Shown here: positions 28,105 through 37,021 of the stretch, one piece after another | Layout of the letters: every line of letters starts with the position of its first letter | Position numbering within the stretch: the stretch's first letter is position 1 | Source: Pseudobacteroides sp. | GTDB lineage: Bacteria; Bacillota; Clostridia; Acetivibrionales; DSM-2933 | Direction of reading: 5' to 3' | Assembly (NCBI RefSeq): GCF_036567765.1 | Contig: NZ_DATCTU010000082.1 | Span: 1 to 48,174 of the forward strand | DNA: 48,174 nt | The notes under the pieces: model-generated | What the model was told of the DNA's origin: nothing | The model's input: only the letters and a program-made list of their open reading frames with translations | Database searches by the model: none | Position numbers and translations under genes: made by a program

Positions 28105-29670
28105 TTATTCTATTTTTATACAGCCGTCGATAAAATTTACATTCATCGGTATCAGTCTCGAGTCTTGTAAGCCGGAAAAAGCACCTAAATGCTGCTTTAT
28201 TATATTATAAGTACCATTTGGAGTATTGTCCTTAACCTTAAATACTATAAAAGCAAAGACCCCATTATTTGCTATCGGCATTTTAGATTTGCGTTCATTT
28301 ATAAATAATAAATTTATTTTACCTTCAGCTGACTTATTGAAGCTAAAATTCCATATGGGATTAGGTACAATATCCCCGGCAATTACCCTCTTCAACTCCA
28401 ATACATCACTATTATATCCTACTATAAAGTCACAATTGTTAATTCCAATTGAAGGTATGTTATCAAAAACAATAGGTACTACCACTTCTTTACCTGCAGC
28501 AGCATTAATTTTGGGGATTTCAACGTTTACATTATATTGAGGAACAGCTGGAGTACTTGTGGGTGTAGGCGTGGAAGTGTTTGTTGGTGTGTTTGTCGGT
28601 GTGTTAGTTGGTGTACTTGTCGGTGTGTTAGTTGGTGTAGGTGTGGAAGTGCTTGTTGGTGTGTTTACCGGACTTTGCCCGATACTCACATAGCCCTCAC
28701 TAAATGTTGGTGTATAAGTATTCAATTTCCTATTGACAATTCCTGAAAATCGCCCAACTTTTAATTTGCCGATACCATATATTCCACTTTTTATTTCGTT
28801 CTTTATAATAAATTTAATTTGTGCAAAGATACCCTCTGATGTGATAGGCATTGATCCTTGTGTTTCATCATTATAAAGAAAATATATTTTTCCGTATTCT
28901 GACTTGTTGTACGAAAAATTGCCCAATGAAAACGGAATTATATCTCCCTGTTCTACCGACTTAAGCTCCAACCCGTCGGTATTAAACTCCAAAACAAAGT
29001 CACAATTATTTATACCATATGGCGGTATATTATTGAATTTAACAGGCACTGTAACTTCAGTTCCGGAAACGCCTTGAACCTTGCCGATTTCAACATCGAT
29101 GTTATACTGATAATCAGAATACTGTGTTTGTGTTTGCTGTACCAACACATACCCGTTTGTAAACACAGGAGTTATGGCTTTAAGTTTGCCATTTTGGAGA
29201 CAGCTGATACTGCCGGCCTTATGCAGCTTTATATCATATACACCTGATGATGCAGCCTTTTTTATTTCAAACTTAATATACGCAAGTACACCGTCTGAAG
29301 TTATCTGCATTGCACCTTGGCTTTGATCAACAAACATTATATTTATTTTCTCATCACGCTTAAAGCAACTAAAATTTGCTATAGGCAGCGGAACAATTGC
29401 TCCAGCCTCTGCTAATTTAAATTCAAGTGCGTTTGTATCATATTGAAGTGAAAAATTGCAATTATTTATTCCTGACTTGGGTACATTATAAAAAGTTATC
29501 GGTACTAATACTTCTGTTCCTGCTATGCCGCTGATCCTTCCAATGGTTATCTGCAAACTGTCTGGAGATGAATTCACTTTACCTGCGTTTTCACCATAGG
29601 CAGTTTGAATCCCAAACATGCCAAAAACCATCACAACCAAAACCAATAAAAGAACACCCTTTTTACTCAC
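28105..29670 (-). CDS. Scaffoldin-like protein with three cohesin domains
   Basis: A 521-residue exported protein. Signal peptide (1-26), then cohesin 1 (about 39-177), cohesin 2 (191-331), a Thr/Pro/Ser linker (333-376) and cohesin 3 (380-521). Each cohesin opens with ...GxxGxEVxVPIxFxNxP and has the GINNCDF-x-x-x-Y/F-N/D strand, the type I-like pattern that binds dockerins on cellulosomal enzymes. The repeated GINNC cysteine in all three is notable. No CBM, dockerin, SLH or sortase motif is seen, so it would be a free or loosely held scaffold, or would bind through its cohesins alone. The start codon is GTG, preceded by AAGGGGG at about 5 bases. It is divergent from the PPDK-N gene. Confidence 0.93.
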   Translation of the reverse strand: MSKKGVLLLVLVVMVFGMFGIQTAYGENAGKVNSSPDSLQITIGRISGIAGTEVLVPITFYNVPKSGINNCNFSLQYDTNALEFKLAEAGAIVPLPIANFSCFKRDEKINIMFVDQSQGAMQITSDGVLAYIKFEIKKAASSGVYDIKLHKAGSISCLQNGKLKAITPVFTNGYVLVQQTQTQYSDYQYNIDVEIGKVQGVSGTEVTVPVKFNNIPPYGINNCDFVLEFNTDGLELKSVEQGDIIPFSLGNFSYNKSEYGKIYFLYNDETQGSMPITSEGIFAQIKFIIKNEIKSGIYGIGKLKVGRFSGIVNRKLNTYTPTFSEGYVSIGQSPVNTPTSTSTPTPTNTPTSTPTNTPTNTPTNTSTPTPTSTPAVPQYNVNVEIPKINAAAGKEVVVPIVFDNIPSIGINNCDFIVGYNSDVLELKRVIAGDIVPNPIWNFSFNKSAEGKINLLFINERKSKMPIANNGVFAFIVFKVKDNTPNGTYNIIKQHLGAFSGLQDSRLIPMNVNFIDGCIKIE

Positions 29671-29883
29671 ACTAATACCCCCTTAAATATTAAAATAATC
29701 TATATAACATAATAATTATACATTAATTATTAAAAATTTTCATTTATATTGTAAATTATTATATACATTTTAACAGAAGAAATTCTAAATATACTGACTG
29801 ATTCTCAATACTTGATTTTATGCCTGGCAGCAGGTAAACTTGAAATAAAATAAATCATCTTTATAGTTTGATGGGGGTACATT

Positions 29884-32433
29884 ATGGAGATACTCGATAA
29901 GGTTAGTACAGGGCTTATAGGCTTTGACCAGATGATTGACAAACTCCGACTGGGAGATAATGTTGTATGGCAGGTTGATTCAGTTGCCCACTATAAGGAA
30001 ATGGTTGCACCATATGTTGCCCAGGCAAAGCTGGATAAAAGAAACCTGGTCTATGTACGCTTCGGCAGGCATGAACCCCTCCTCAACGAAAGCGGGGATA
30101 TCAAAGTTTATGCCGTTGACCCCAAAAACGGTTTTGAAAGCTTTGCTACAGAAGTGCACAAGCTCATCGAATATGAAGGAAAGAAAGCCTTCTATGTTTT
30201 TGACTGCCTTACGGACTTATTGGAATACTGGTACTCGGATCTTATGCTGGGGAACTTTTTTAAAGTAACCTGCCCTTACTTGTACGAATTGGATACAATA
30301 GCCTACTTCGCAATCAAAAGAAATGTCCATACCTATAGCACAATTGCAGGTATTCGAGACACTACTCAGCTCCTTCTTGATTTATATAAGGTTAATGATA
30401 AATGTTATATACACCCCCTAAAGGTTTGGAAGAGATATTCTTCCACCATGTTTTTTCCTCATCTCATAGATGGTCAGGAAGCTGTTTGCATAACGGGCAG
30501 TTCTGAGTCAACAGAGCTGTTTTCCAGTATAAACCGCAGGGGTGAAATAATTGATAACTGGGATGTTGTTTTAAATAAAGCAATTGATTTACTTTCAGCT
30601 CCTCCTGATGAACAGGAAAAAGCAAAAAAGCTTCTAATGTCCATGATTATCGGCAATGAATCCAGGATGTTGGATTTGTGCAACCGTTATTTTACTTTAA
30701 AGGACATTATAAGAATAGCATCAAGAGAAGTTGGATCAGGTTTTATCGGAGGAAAAAGTGTCGGGATGCTGATTGCCAGAAAGATTTTGGAAAAGGAAGC
30801 TGGCGAAACCTTTGATCCCTATATGGAACCTCATGACTCCTATTATTTGGGTTCGGATATTTTTTATACTTATATTGTGCAAAATGGCTGCTGGGAGCTT
30901 CGTATAAAGCAAAAAACAAAGGAAGGCTATTTAAAATACGCAAAAGAGCTTCAGGAAAAAATTCTAAACGGGCGTTTTCATGAAAATATTCAGGATAAGT
31001 TTATTGAACTACTGGAATACTTCGGTCAGTCCCCTATTATAGTCCGCTCCAGCTCACTTCTGGAAGATAATTTCGGCAATGCTTTTGCAGGAAAGTATGA
31101 AAGCGTCTTTTGTGTCAACCAGGGCACACCGGAAGAACGCTATAATGCCTTTGCACAAGCTGTCCGCATAGTGTATGCCAGTACTATGAATGAGGATGCT
31201 TTGGCATACAGATTGAACAGAGGCCTTTCAGAAAAAGACGAGCAGATGGCAATATTGGTCCAGCGTGTTTCGGGAGATAATTATAACGATGATTTTTTCC
31301 CCCATGTTGCTGGCGTGGGAAATTCCTCCAACCTTTATGTATGGGATGAAAGCATAGATATGGACGCAGGCATGCTGCGAATGGTATTGGGCCTTGGAAC
31401 AAGAGCGGTTGATAGGACTGTGGGAGATTATGCCAGAATTGTCTGTCTTGACAATCCTATGCGTCTACCCCCTATGAATTATAAGGACCAGAAGAAATTC
31501 TCACAGTATTATGTTGATGTTCTGTCCCTTGAGAAAAACCAATTGATAAGCAAAAATATAAATGAAATTTTATCAAATGAAATAAAGGCAAATAAAGGGT
31601 TGTTCGCTGCTTTGGATCAGCAGGCTTTTACCCGCATGAAGGAGCTTGGATTGGATAGCAGTCAGGCCCCTTATATTCTAGACTTTAAGGAACTCCTTGG
31701 TAATACCAAATTTCCCAAGCTTATGAAGGATATGCTGTCCATACTCTCCAGGGTCTATAATTACCCTGTAGACATTGAATTTACAGCAAATTTTAAGAAG
31801 GACGATACTTTCAAGATCAACCTCCTTCAATGCCGTCCTTTGCAGACAAGAGGATTGGGAAAACCTGTAGAGCTACCTAAGCTTATTGACGAAAAAGACT
31901 GCTTATTCCATACAAAAGGACCTTTTATCGGCGGTAATGTGAGACTTCCTGTCAATTTTGTAGTTTTCATAGGAATAAAGCCCTATCTTGCTCTTAGCGA
32001 ATCAGGAAAATATGCTGTAGCCCGACAGGTTGGATTGATAAACACAGCACTAAAAGGGAAAAATGTCATGCTCATGGGTCCGGGCAGATGGGGAACCACT
32101 ACCCCCTCTTTAGGCGTACCAGTACATTTTACAGAGCTTTGCAACATGTCGGTAATCTGTGAAGTTGCTTTTAGCGAAGCAGGTGTCATGCCTGAGCTGT
32201 CTTACGGAAGTCATTTTTTCCAGGATATTGTAGAGACAGGGATCTTCTATGTGGCAATTTTCGATGGCCAAAAGGATGTTACCTATAACCCTGATCGTAT
32301 CCTTGGCAAGGAAAATATTCTCCATACCATTCTTCCTCAAAGTGCACAGTTTAAGGATGTAATCCATATAGCAAGAACCGACGGTATGGAAATATTTTCT
32401 GATATAATGACACAGACACTTTTGTGCAAGTGA
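29884..32433 (+). CDS. PEP/pyruvate-binding domain protein with degenerate RecA-like N-terminus
   Basis: An 849-residue cytosolic protein. The N-terminal ~230 residues (STGLIGFDQMIDKLRLGDNVVW...) follow the layout of KaiC/RAD55 ATPases, which open TGIxGFDxMLxGG-x-R-G, but the Walker A GxxGxGKT is replaced by WQVDSVAHYKE, so nucleotide binding there is doubtful. From about residue 285 comes a PPDK N-terminal (PEP/pyruvate-binding) ATP-grasp domain: GFIGGKSVGMLIARKIL, VRSSSLLEDNFGNAFAGKYESVF, and a late QCRPLQTR motif. The swivelling phospho-His and PEP-TIM domains of true PPDK or PEP synthase are absent. The C-terminal 180 residues are of unknown fold and contain MGPGRWGTTTPSLGVPV. The family is conserved in Firmicutes but not characterised as far as I know. 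Confidence 0.85.
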   Translation: MEILDKVSTGLIGFDQMIDKLRLGDNVVWQVDSVAHYKEMVAPYVAQAKLDKRNLVYVRFGRHEPLLNESGDIKVYAVDPKNGFESFATEVHKLIEYEGKKAFYVFDCLTDLLEYWYSDLMLGNFFKVTCPYLYELDTIAYFAIKRNVHTYSTIAGIRDTTQLLLDLYKVNDKCYIHPLKVWKRYSSTMFFPHLIDGQEAVCITGSSESTELFSSINRRGEIIDNWDVVLNKAIDLLSAPPDEQEKAKKLLMSMIIGNESRMLDLCNRYFTLKDIIRIASREVGSGFIGGKSVGMLIARKILEKEAGETFDPYMEPHDSYYLGSDIFYTYIVQNGCWELRIKQKTKEGYLKYAKELQEKILNGRFHENIQDKFIELLEYFGQSPIIVRSSSLLEDNFGNAFAGKYESVFCVNQGTPEERYNAFAQAVRIVYASTMNEDALAYRLNRGLSEKDEQMAILVQRVSGDNYNDDFFPHVAGVGNSSNLYVWDESIDMDAGMLRMVLGLGTRAVDRTVGDYARIVCLDNPMRLPPMNYKDQKKFSQYYVDVLSLEKNQLISKNINEILSNEIKANKGLFAALDQQAFTRMKELGLDSSQAPYILDFKELLGNTKFPKLMKDMLSILSRVYNYPVDIEFTANFKKDDTFKINLLQCRPLQTRGLGKPVELPKLIDEKDCLFHTKGPFIGGNVRLPVNFVVFIGIKPYLALSESGKYAVARQVGLINTALKGKNVMLMGPGRWGTTTPSLGVPVHFTELCNMSVICEVAFSEAGVMPELSYGSHFFQDIVETGIFYVAIFDGQKDVTYNPDRILGKENILHTILPQSAQFKDVIHIARTDGMEIFSDIMTQTLLCK

Positions 32434-32568
32434 TTTCACTATTATTTTTTTATAGATATACAATGACGATCATCACATTGCTTTTCCAGTAAAAGATTTG
32501 CATTATAGGTGTAAATATGAGATAATTAAATTAACAAATACCATTTTATTTATATTCTGGGGGTTACT

Positions 32569-33342
32569 GTGAATAAAGCGTTAATTCTATATTTTTCTGG
32601 CACTCGTAATACAAAATACATTGCCCAATTGTTTAAAAAGGCATTTGAAGCTAGAAATATTCAAGTAGATATTTATGATATCTTAAAATATGATGCTGCC
32701 GGTAATAAAACTAAGTATGATTATTTGGTTGCAGGCTCTCCAATCTATGTGGAGCTTTACCCTGAAATATTCATCACAAATATCAAAAAGAAAGTCGCTA
32801 AAAATACTAAGATTAAAGCGATTTTTTTTGCTACTCAGGCTGCAAAATCATTAACTCCAAGTTTTAATGAGGTATATAATTATTATAAAAACTCCGATGT
32901 TGAAATAACGTGTACAGATTATTTCCGAATGCCCAACAATTTTTATAATTTCTTATTTACCAAAACACCTGTTTCCCAATACCGGTCTTTATTAGATAAT
33001 GCTTCTAAAAAAGTAGAACTGATAACAGATGAATTTTTATCAGGCAGCAGAAATATAAAAAAAGCATCTAATGCAAGGTATTATTTTACAAAAGTTATGT
33101 ATGCGTTATCCTATAAATTTTATATACCCTCTGCTGCAGGCAAGGTGTCTATTAATAGTGACAGATGTGTTAAATGCAAGGCATGCGAAAAGAACTGCCC
33201 CACAAAAAGCTTAGATATAAACAGCAGCACTCCTGTATTAAAAACCTGTATAATGTGTCAGAAATGTATGAATAATTGTTCTCAAAATGCATTTATGTAT
33301 AAAAATAAGGAGTTTGATGTTTATAAACCGATTGAATCATAG
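32569..33342 (+). CDS. EFR1-type flavodoxin-ferredoxin protein
   Basis: A 257-residue electron-transfer protein. The N-terminus is a flavodoxin-like domain (about 3-160) opening ALILYFSGTRNTKYIA, which gives the FMN phosphate loop, with GSPIYVELYPE as a second flavin-contact region. The C-terminal ~60 residues carry two [4Fe-4S] clusters (CVKCKACEKNCP and CIMCQKCMNNC, each CxxCxxCxxxC). This domain pair is the EFR1 family found in anaerobes. The start codon is GTG, preceded by GGGGGT. It stands alone, between the PPDK-N gene and the phosphoesterase gene. Its redox partners are unknown. Confidence 0.92.
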   Translation: MNKALILYFSGTRNTKYIAQLFKKAFEARNIQVDIYDILKYDAAGNKTKYDYLVAGSPIYVELYPEIFITNIKKKVAKNTKIKAIFFATQAAKSLTPSFNEVYNYYKNSDVEITCTDYFRMPNNFYNFLFTKTPVSQYRSLLDNASKKVELITDEFLSGSRNIKKASNARYYFTKVMYALSYKFYIPSAAGKVSINSDRCVKCKACEKNCPTKSLDINSSTPVLKTCIMCQKCMNNCSQNAFMYKNKEFDVYKPIES

Positions 33343-33429
33343 CTGCTGAAGTTTTCTATTTTCACAATGCTGCACTCTCCTTCATAGGATATAGTGAATT
33401 AAAACAGCTCTACTATGGAGGCCTGCAAC

Positions 33430-34356
33430 ATGTATACTTTTATGAGGTTAAAGCAAGCTTATTTCTCATCTGAGATTATCACTTTTGATGACAGCTCCAA
33501 GCTTGTTTTCATTAGTGATTGCCATAGAGGGGACGGCAGTAAGGCTGACAGCTTTGTAAAAAACCGGGATATTTATCTGCATGCTTTGAATTCGTACTAC
33601 TCAAATGGTTTTACATATATAGAGGTGGGCGATGGTGATGAATTGTGGGAGAATGACCGGTTTTCAGCATTAATTAACTCCCACCTTGAGGTTTATTTGC
33701 TGCTGCAAAAATTCCATATGGATAAAAGGCTTTATATGATTTGGGGAAATCACGATATTTTTAAAAGCTGCAAAGCCTATGTAAGAAACACATTATACCG
33801 ATACTATGATCCTGAAATACAAGCCTATAGACCGCTTTTTGAAAATATTAAAATCCATGAAGGCCTGGTTCTTAAACACAGCAGCAATTCATACAGGCTA
33901 TTTGCCGTTCACGGGCACCAGGGTGACATTCTAAGTGATGTTCTCTGGCCTTTTTCATGTTTTATGATACGTTATTTCTGGAGATTTTTTAAGATGGCTC
34001 AGTACAGAAGCAGTTTAAACCAGGTTAGAAACAGCGAAAGACTGAGGATTATCGAAGGCAGCATGAGGCAATGGTCTAGAAGCAATGACCTAATGGTAAT
34101 TGCAGGCCACACCCACAATCCAGCCTTTCCAAAACCTGGTGAAATCCCCTATTTTAATGATGGGTGCTGTGTTAAGAAAGGGTATATAACTTGTATCGAA
34201 ATACAAAATGGTGAAATTTCATTGGTGAAATGGAATAGGAATGAAAGTGGTATTTCAAAAGAGGTTGTGGCCGGCCCTGAAATGATATCGGCTTATTTTG
34301 ACTCTCCAAACCTTCAATCCGGTTCCGTTTTGCAATATTCCCCAGACACCAAGTAA
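33430..34356 (+). CDS. Calcineurin-like metallophosphoesterase
   Basis: A two-metal phosphoesterase of 308 residues. The metal ligands are visible as VFISDCHRG (Asp and His), EVGDGDE (Asp), WGNHD (Asn and His), the single His in AVHGHQGD, and AGHTHN at the end of the fold. The frame is open from an ATG at 33415, but GGAGG at 33417-33421 lies inside it and is 8 bases before ATG 33430, which is therefore the likely start (MYTFMRLK). The substrate is not evident; it is not the UDP-2,3-diacylglucosamine hydrolase type as the context is Gram-positive. Its last 43 bases overlap the convergent helicase gene. Confidence 0.92.
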   Translation: MYTFMRLKQAYFSSEIITFDDSSKLVFISDCHRGDGSKADSFVKNRDIYLHALNSYYSNGFTYIEVGDGDELWENDRFSALINSHLEVYLLLQKFHMDKRLYMIWGNHDIFKSCKAYVRNTLYRYYDPEIQAYRPLFENIKIHEGLVLKHSSNSYRLFAVHGHQGDILSDVLWPFSCFMIRYFWRFFKMAQYRSSLNQVRNSERLRIIEGSMRQWSRSNDLMVIAGHTHNPAFPKPGEIPYFNDGCCVKKGYITCIEIQNGEISLVKWNRNESGISKEVVAGPEMISAYFDSPNLQSGSVLQYSPDTK

Positions 34357-36821
34357 GCTTTAACAAGTTTGAGTTCACCATATGTCACATCATCACCCAA
34401 TTCATCTTTTACAGGCTGTATATGAGTTGTACCGTGCTTTTTAAATGACGATACAATCAGGTCAAGCTTGGGCTCATCTACCAATTCACAAATTTCCAAC
34501 TCGCCGCTTGCTACAAATGTCGATAAATGGTCTTCTATTGTGGATGTTTTCAAGTTACGCTCCAATGCAATCTGCTCTATGCTAAGCCCTTGCTTGTAAA
34601 GCTCAAAGCTATATTCACGTGTGCTGGTTTTTTTCCCTGCATCATGATCTGCTATGCTTGTCGCTTTTACATTATCATCATCTGAGAATGTATCCTCTTT
34701 TACGTTATTTTCTTTACAGTACAAGTGGATTATTTCCAATATCTCATTACCAAAAGCCTTTAATTTTTGCTTACCAATTCCCTTTATTTTTTTAAGTTCA
34801 GTAAGGTTTGAAGGCAGTTCGTTGACAATACTTATCAGGCATTTCTGATGTAATACGCCAAATGCTTGGATTTCCAACTTAGATGCTTTTTGCAGACGCC
34901 ATTTTTTCAGTTCTGCAAACAATTTGGGGTGAATAATGCTTTTAGGTGCTGCTTCATCAGATTTTGAATTGATCTTTTTAGGTGTTTTTTCTATGGAAGC
35001 TTTTGCACGAGTTGAAAGATAGCTACCAACATTAAATCCGCTCTGACAATCTTTAAAGCAAGCCATCTTTACCATTAAGATTTTCTCTAGTTTTTCCAGT
35101 GCCTTCTCAATAGTATTTTTGACACTCTTATTGTCACTTTCAACGGTTGTGCTTTCAAGGACTTTTAAGAAATCTTCCGCTATTTTTTCTTCATAATACT
35201 TTCCGGATTTCATTATCCGTTCATTTAATTGGTGATTTTTATTTATATCGGGCTCTGCTTCCAAATGACGAATTATTTGCAATTTAAACTTGTCCGATAT
35301 TGCAATCAACTCTTCGTTTGAAGACATCATTTTATCAAAATTCTCTTTCAACCCGACATGCAAGCTTCCCACATTCTCATTGTACAGCATTATTAAATAC
35401 CAAAGCTGACTTCTAGCTGAACTGAAATCATAAAGATCAAAAATGAGGTCTTTTTGATATTCATATTTTGCTTTCTCAAACTCCTCCACTCCAGGCTGGT
35501 TTTCTTCAACATTCCTTGAAAAGCTGTGAACAGCCGGATCTCTCACAATGCTTTTTGAAGATATCCTTGAGCTTAGCACCAACCCTTCTAAGGTTTTGCA
35601 GCGGCTCAGTGCCACATAAACCTGTCCATGGGCAAAAGCAGCATTTGCATCAATTACTGCCTTATCAAAGGTCAGACCCTGACTTTTATGAATGGTAATT
35701 GCCCAGGCAAGCTTTAATGGATACTGTGTAAAAGTACCCGCTATCTCTTCTTGAATCTCCTTGGTCTCTTCATTGATTGTATATTTTGTATTCTGCCACT
35801 GGGTTTTTTCTACGGCAATTCTGCCTTTATCACCATGACATTTTACATAAATCGTTTCGCCATCAATTTTTTCAATTACACCAATTTTACCGTTATAAAA
35901 GAGCTTCTGACCCGAATTATCATTTTTGACAAACATCACCTGGGCACCTTTTTTCAAGGTCAGCTCATAATCCGTTGGATAGGAATATTCGGGAAAATCA
36001 CCTTCTTTGGAGGCTTTAAAGTTAACTTCTTTTTCACTGATCTGCTGAAGTTTGCGTTCGTTGATAGCTTGTGCCTGCTGATTATGAGTAGTAAGGACTA
36101 TATACCCTTGGGGAATATTCTTCGTAAACTCCTGATCATACCTCTCATTCAGTTGTTCCAAAGCATCGGAATCCAGATTGTTATCCCTTACCTTATTCAA
36201 TAAATCTATAAATACCCTGTCGGATTGTCTATATATATGTTTAAGCTCAATACTTATAAAATTGGTTTGCCTTAAGGCTTTGCTGCTAAAAAAATATATA
36301 GAATCATACCATTGTTTTAGAATATTCCACTCATCGTTTTTGATCACAGGTGACAGCTGTGCAATGTCTCCAATCATAAGCAATTGAACGCCTCCAAAGG
36401 GCTTGTTCCTATCCTTGTATCTACGGAGAACATCATCGATTCCATCGAGCAAGTCGGCCCGTACCATGCTTATTTCATCAATTATCAACAAATCTAGGCT
36501 TCTCAAAATATTTTTCTTGTCCCTGTTAAATTTTTGAATACTTCTTTCCGAACTGTTTGTCGATAAATCATCATTGACAGGTATAAAAGGTCCGAAAGGC
36601 AATTGAAAAAACGAGTGTATTGTTACTCCGCCTGAATTCACTGCTGCAACTCCTGTTGGTGCAACAACAATCATCCTTTTAGGGGAAGCTTGTTTTATTT
36701 TATGCAAAAAAGTTGTTTTTCCGGTACCGGCTTTTCCAGTCAGAAAGACATTTCTGTTTGTGTACATAATAAAGTTAAATGCAGTATCCAGTTGGGGATT
36801 ATGGAAGCTTTCAATATTCAT
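34314..36821 (-). CDS. PIF1-like DNA helicase with HRDC and HTH C-terminal domains
   Basis: An 835-residue superfamily 1B helicase. Walker A is GKAGTGKTT (29-37), Walker B is LLIIDEISM near residue 115, GDIAQLSPV is the conserved motif III, and the late motif is KLAWAITIHKSQGLTFDKAVID. The last third holds an HRDC-like domain (RLQKASKLEIQAFGVLHQ...IKGIGKQKLKAFGNEIL) and a helix-turn-helix tail similar to that at the RecQ C-terminus (YKQGLSIEQIALERNLKTSTIEDHL). This architecture is known in Bacteroidetes and Firmicutes. It presumably resolves DNA structures during replication or repair. The ATG is at 36821 after an A/T-rich leader. It is convergent with the phosphoesterase, overlapping it by 43 bases. 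Confidence 0.9.
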   Translation of the reverse strand: MNIESFHNPQLDTAFNFIMYTNRNVFLTGKAGTGKTTFLHKIKQASPKRMIVVAPTGVAAVNSGGVTIHSFFQLPFGPFIPVNDDLSTNSSERSIQKFNRDKKNILRSLDLLIIDEISMVRADLLDGIDDVLRRYKDRNKPFGGVQLLMIGDIAQLSPVIKNDEWNILKQWYDSIYFFSSKALRQTNFISIELKHIYRQSDRVFIDLLNKVRDNNLDSDALEQLNERYDQEFTKNIPQGYIVLTTHNQQAQAINERKLQQISEKEVNFKASKEGDFPEYSYPTDYELTLKKGAQVMFVKNDNSGQKLFYNGKIGVIEKIDGETIYVKCHGDKGRIAVEKTQWQNTKYTINEETKEIQEEIAGTFTQYPLKLAWAITIHKSQGLTFDKAVIDANAAFAHGQVYVALSRCKTLEGLVLSSRISSKSIVRDPAVHSFSRNVEENQPGVEEFEKAKYEYQKDLIFDLYDFSSARSQLWYLIMLYNENVGSLHVGLKENFDKMMSSNEELIAISDKFKLQIIRHLEAEPDINKNHQLNERIMKSGKYYEEKIAEDFLKVLESTTVESDNKSVKNTIEKALEKLEKILMVKMACFKDCQSGFNVGSYLSTRAKASIEKTPKKINSKSDEAAPKSIIHPKLFAELKKWRLQKASKLEIQAFGVLHQKCLISIVNELPSNLTELKKIKGIGKQKLKAFGNEILEIIHLYCKENNVKEDTFSDDDNVKATSIADHDAGKKTSTREYSFELYKQGLSIEQIALERNLKTSTIEDHLSTFVASGELEICELVDEPKLDLIVSSFKKHGTTHIQPVKDELGDDVTYGELKLVKAYLVSGEYCKTEPD

Positions 36822-36914
36822 AAATTACAACTCCAAAAGGTTTTTAAATTATTATATTATTATACTATAGTATTGTATGCCCTGAGTAGTCCTGGTAAAT
36901 ATTGATTAGCTCAA

Positions 36915-36978
36915 CTCCAACGGATGGGGCTTTCGCCATCGGGGGATATCCATGGGTCGGAATCGGGACGGGACATAA
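36915..36978 (-). mobile_element. GC-rich fragment, possible insertion-sequence end
   Basis: In the 200 bases between the helicase and the RiPP operon, 64 bases are strikingly GC-rich next to AT-rich flanks. The stretch includes the hairpin GATGG...CCATC (36923-36940) and three open frames on the minus strand. One reads MSRPDSDPWISPDGESPIRWS followed by a stop. This looks like the 3' end of a transposase or an IS right end with a subterminal hairpin, as in the IS200/IS605 type. I could not identify the element, and no other part of it is visible. Confidence 0.35.
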
Positions 36979-37021
36979 TGAAAGCTTCAGCACCTAAAAT
37001 CTCTTTCCACGTGACAATTCT

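Noticed and set aside
28550..28670. Short repeats GGTGT-AGTTGGTG resembling a CRISPR-like or VNTR array
   Set aside because: They encode the Thr-Pro linker of the cohesin protein in frame; there are no regular spacers. The same holds for repeats at 26160-26290 and 24290-24350.
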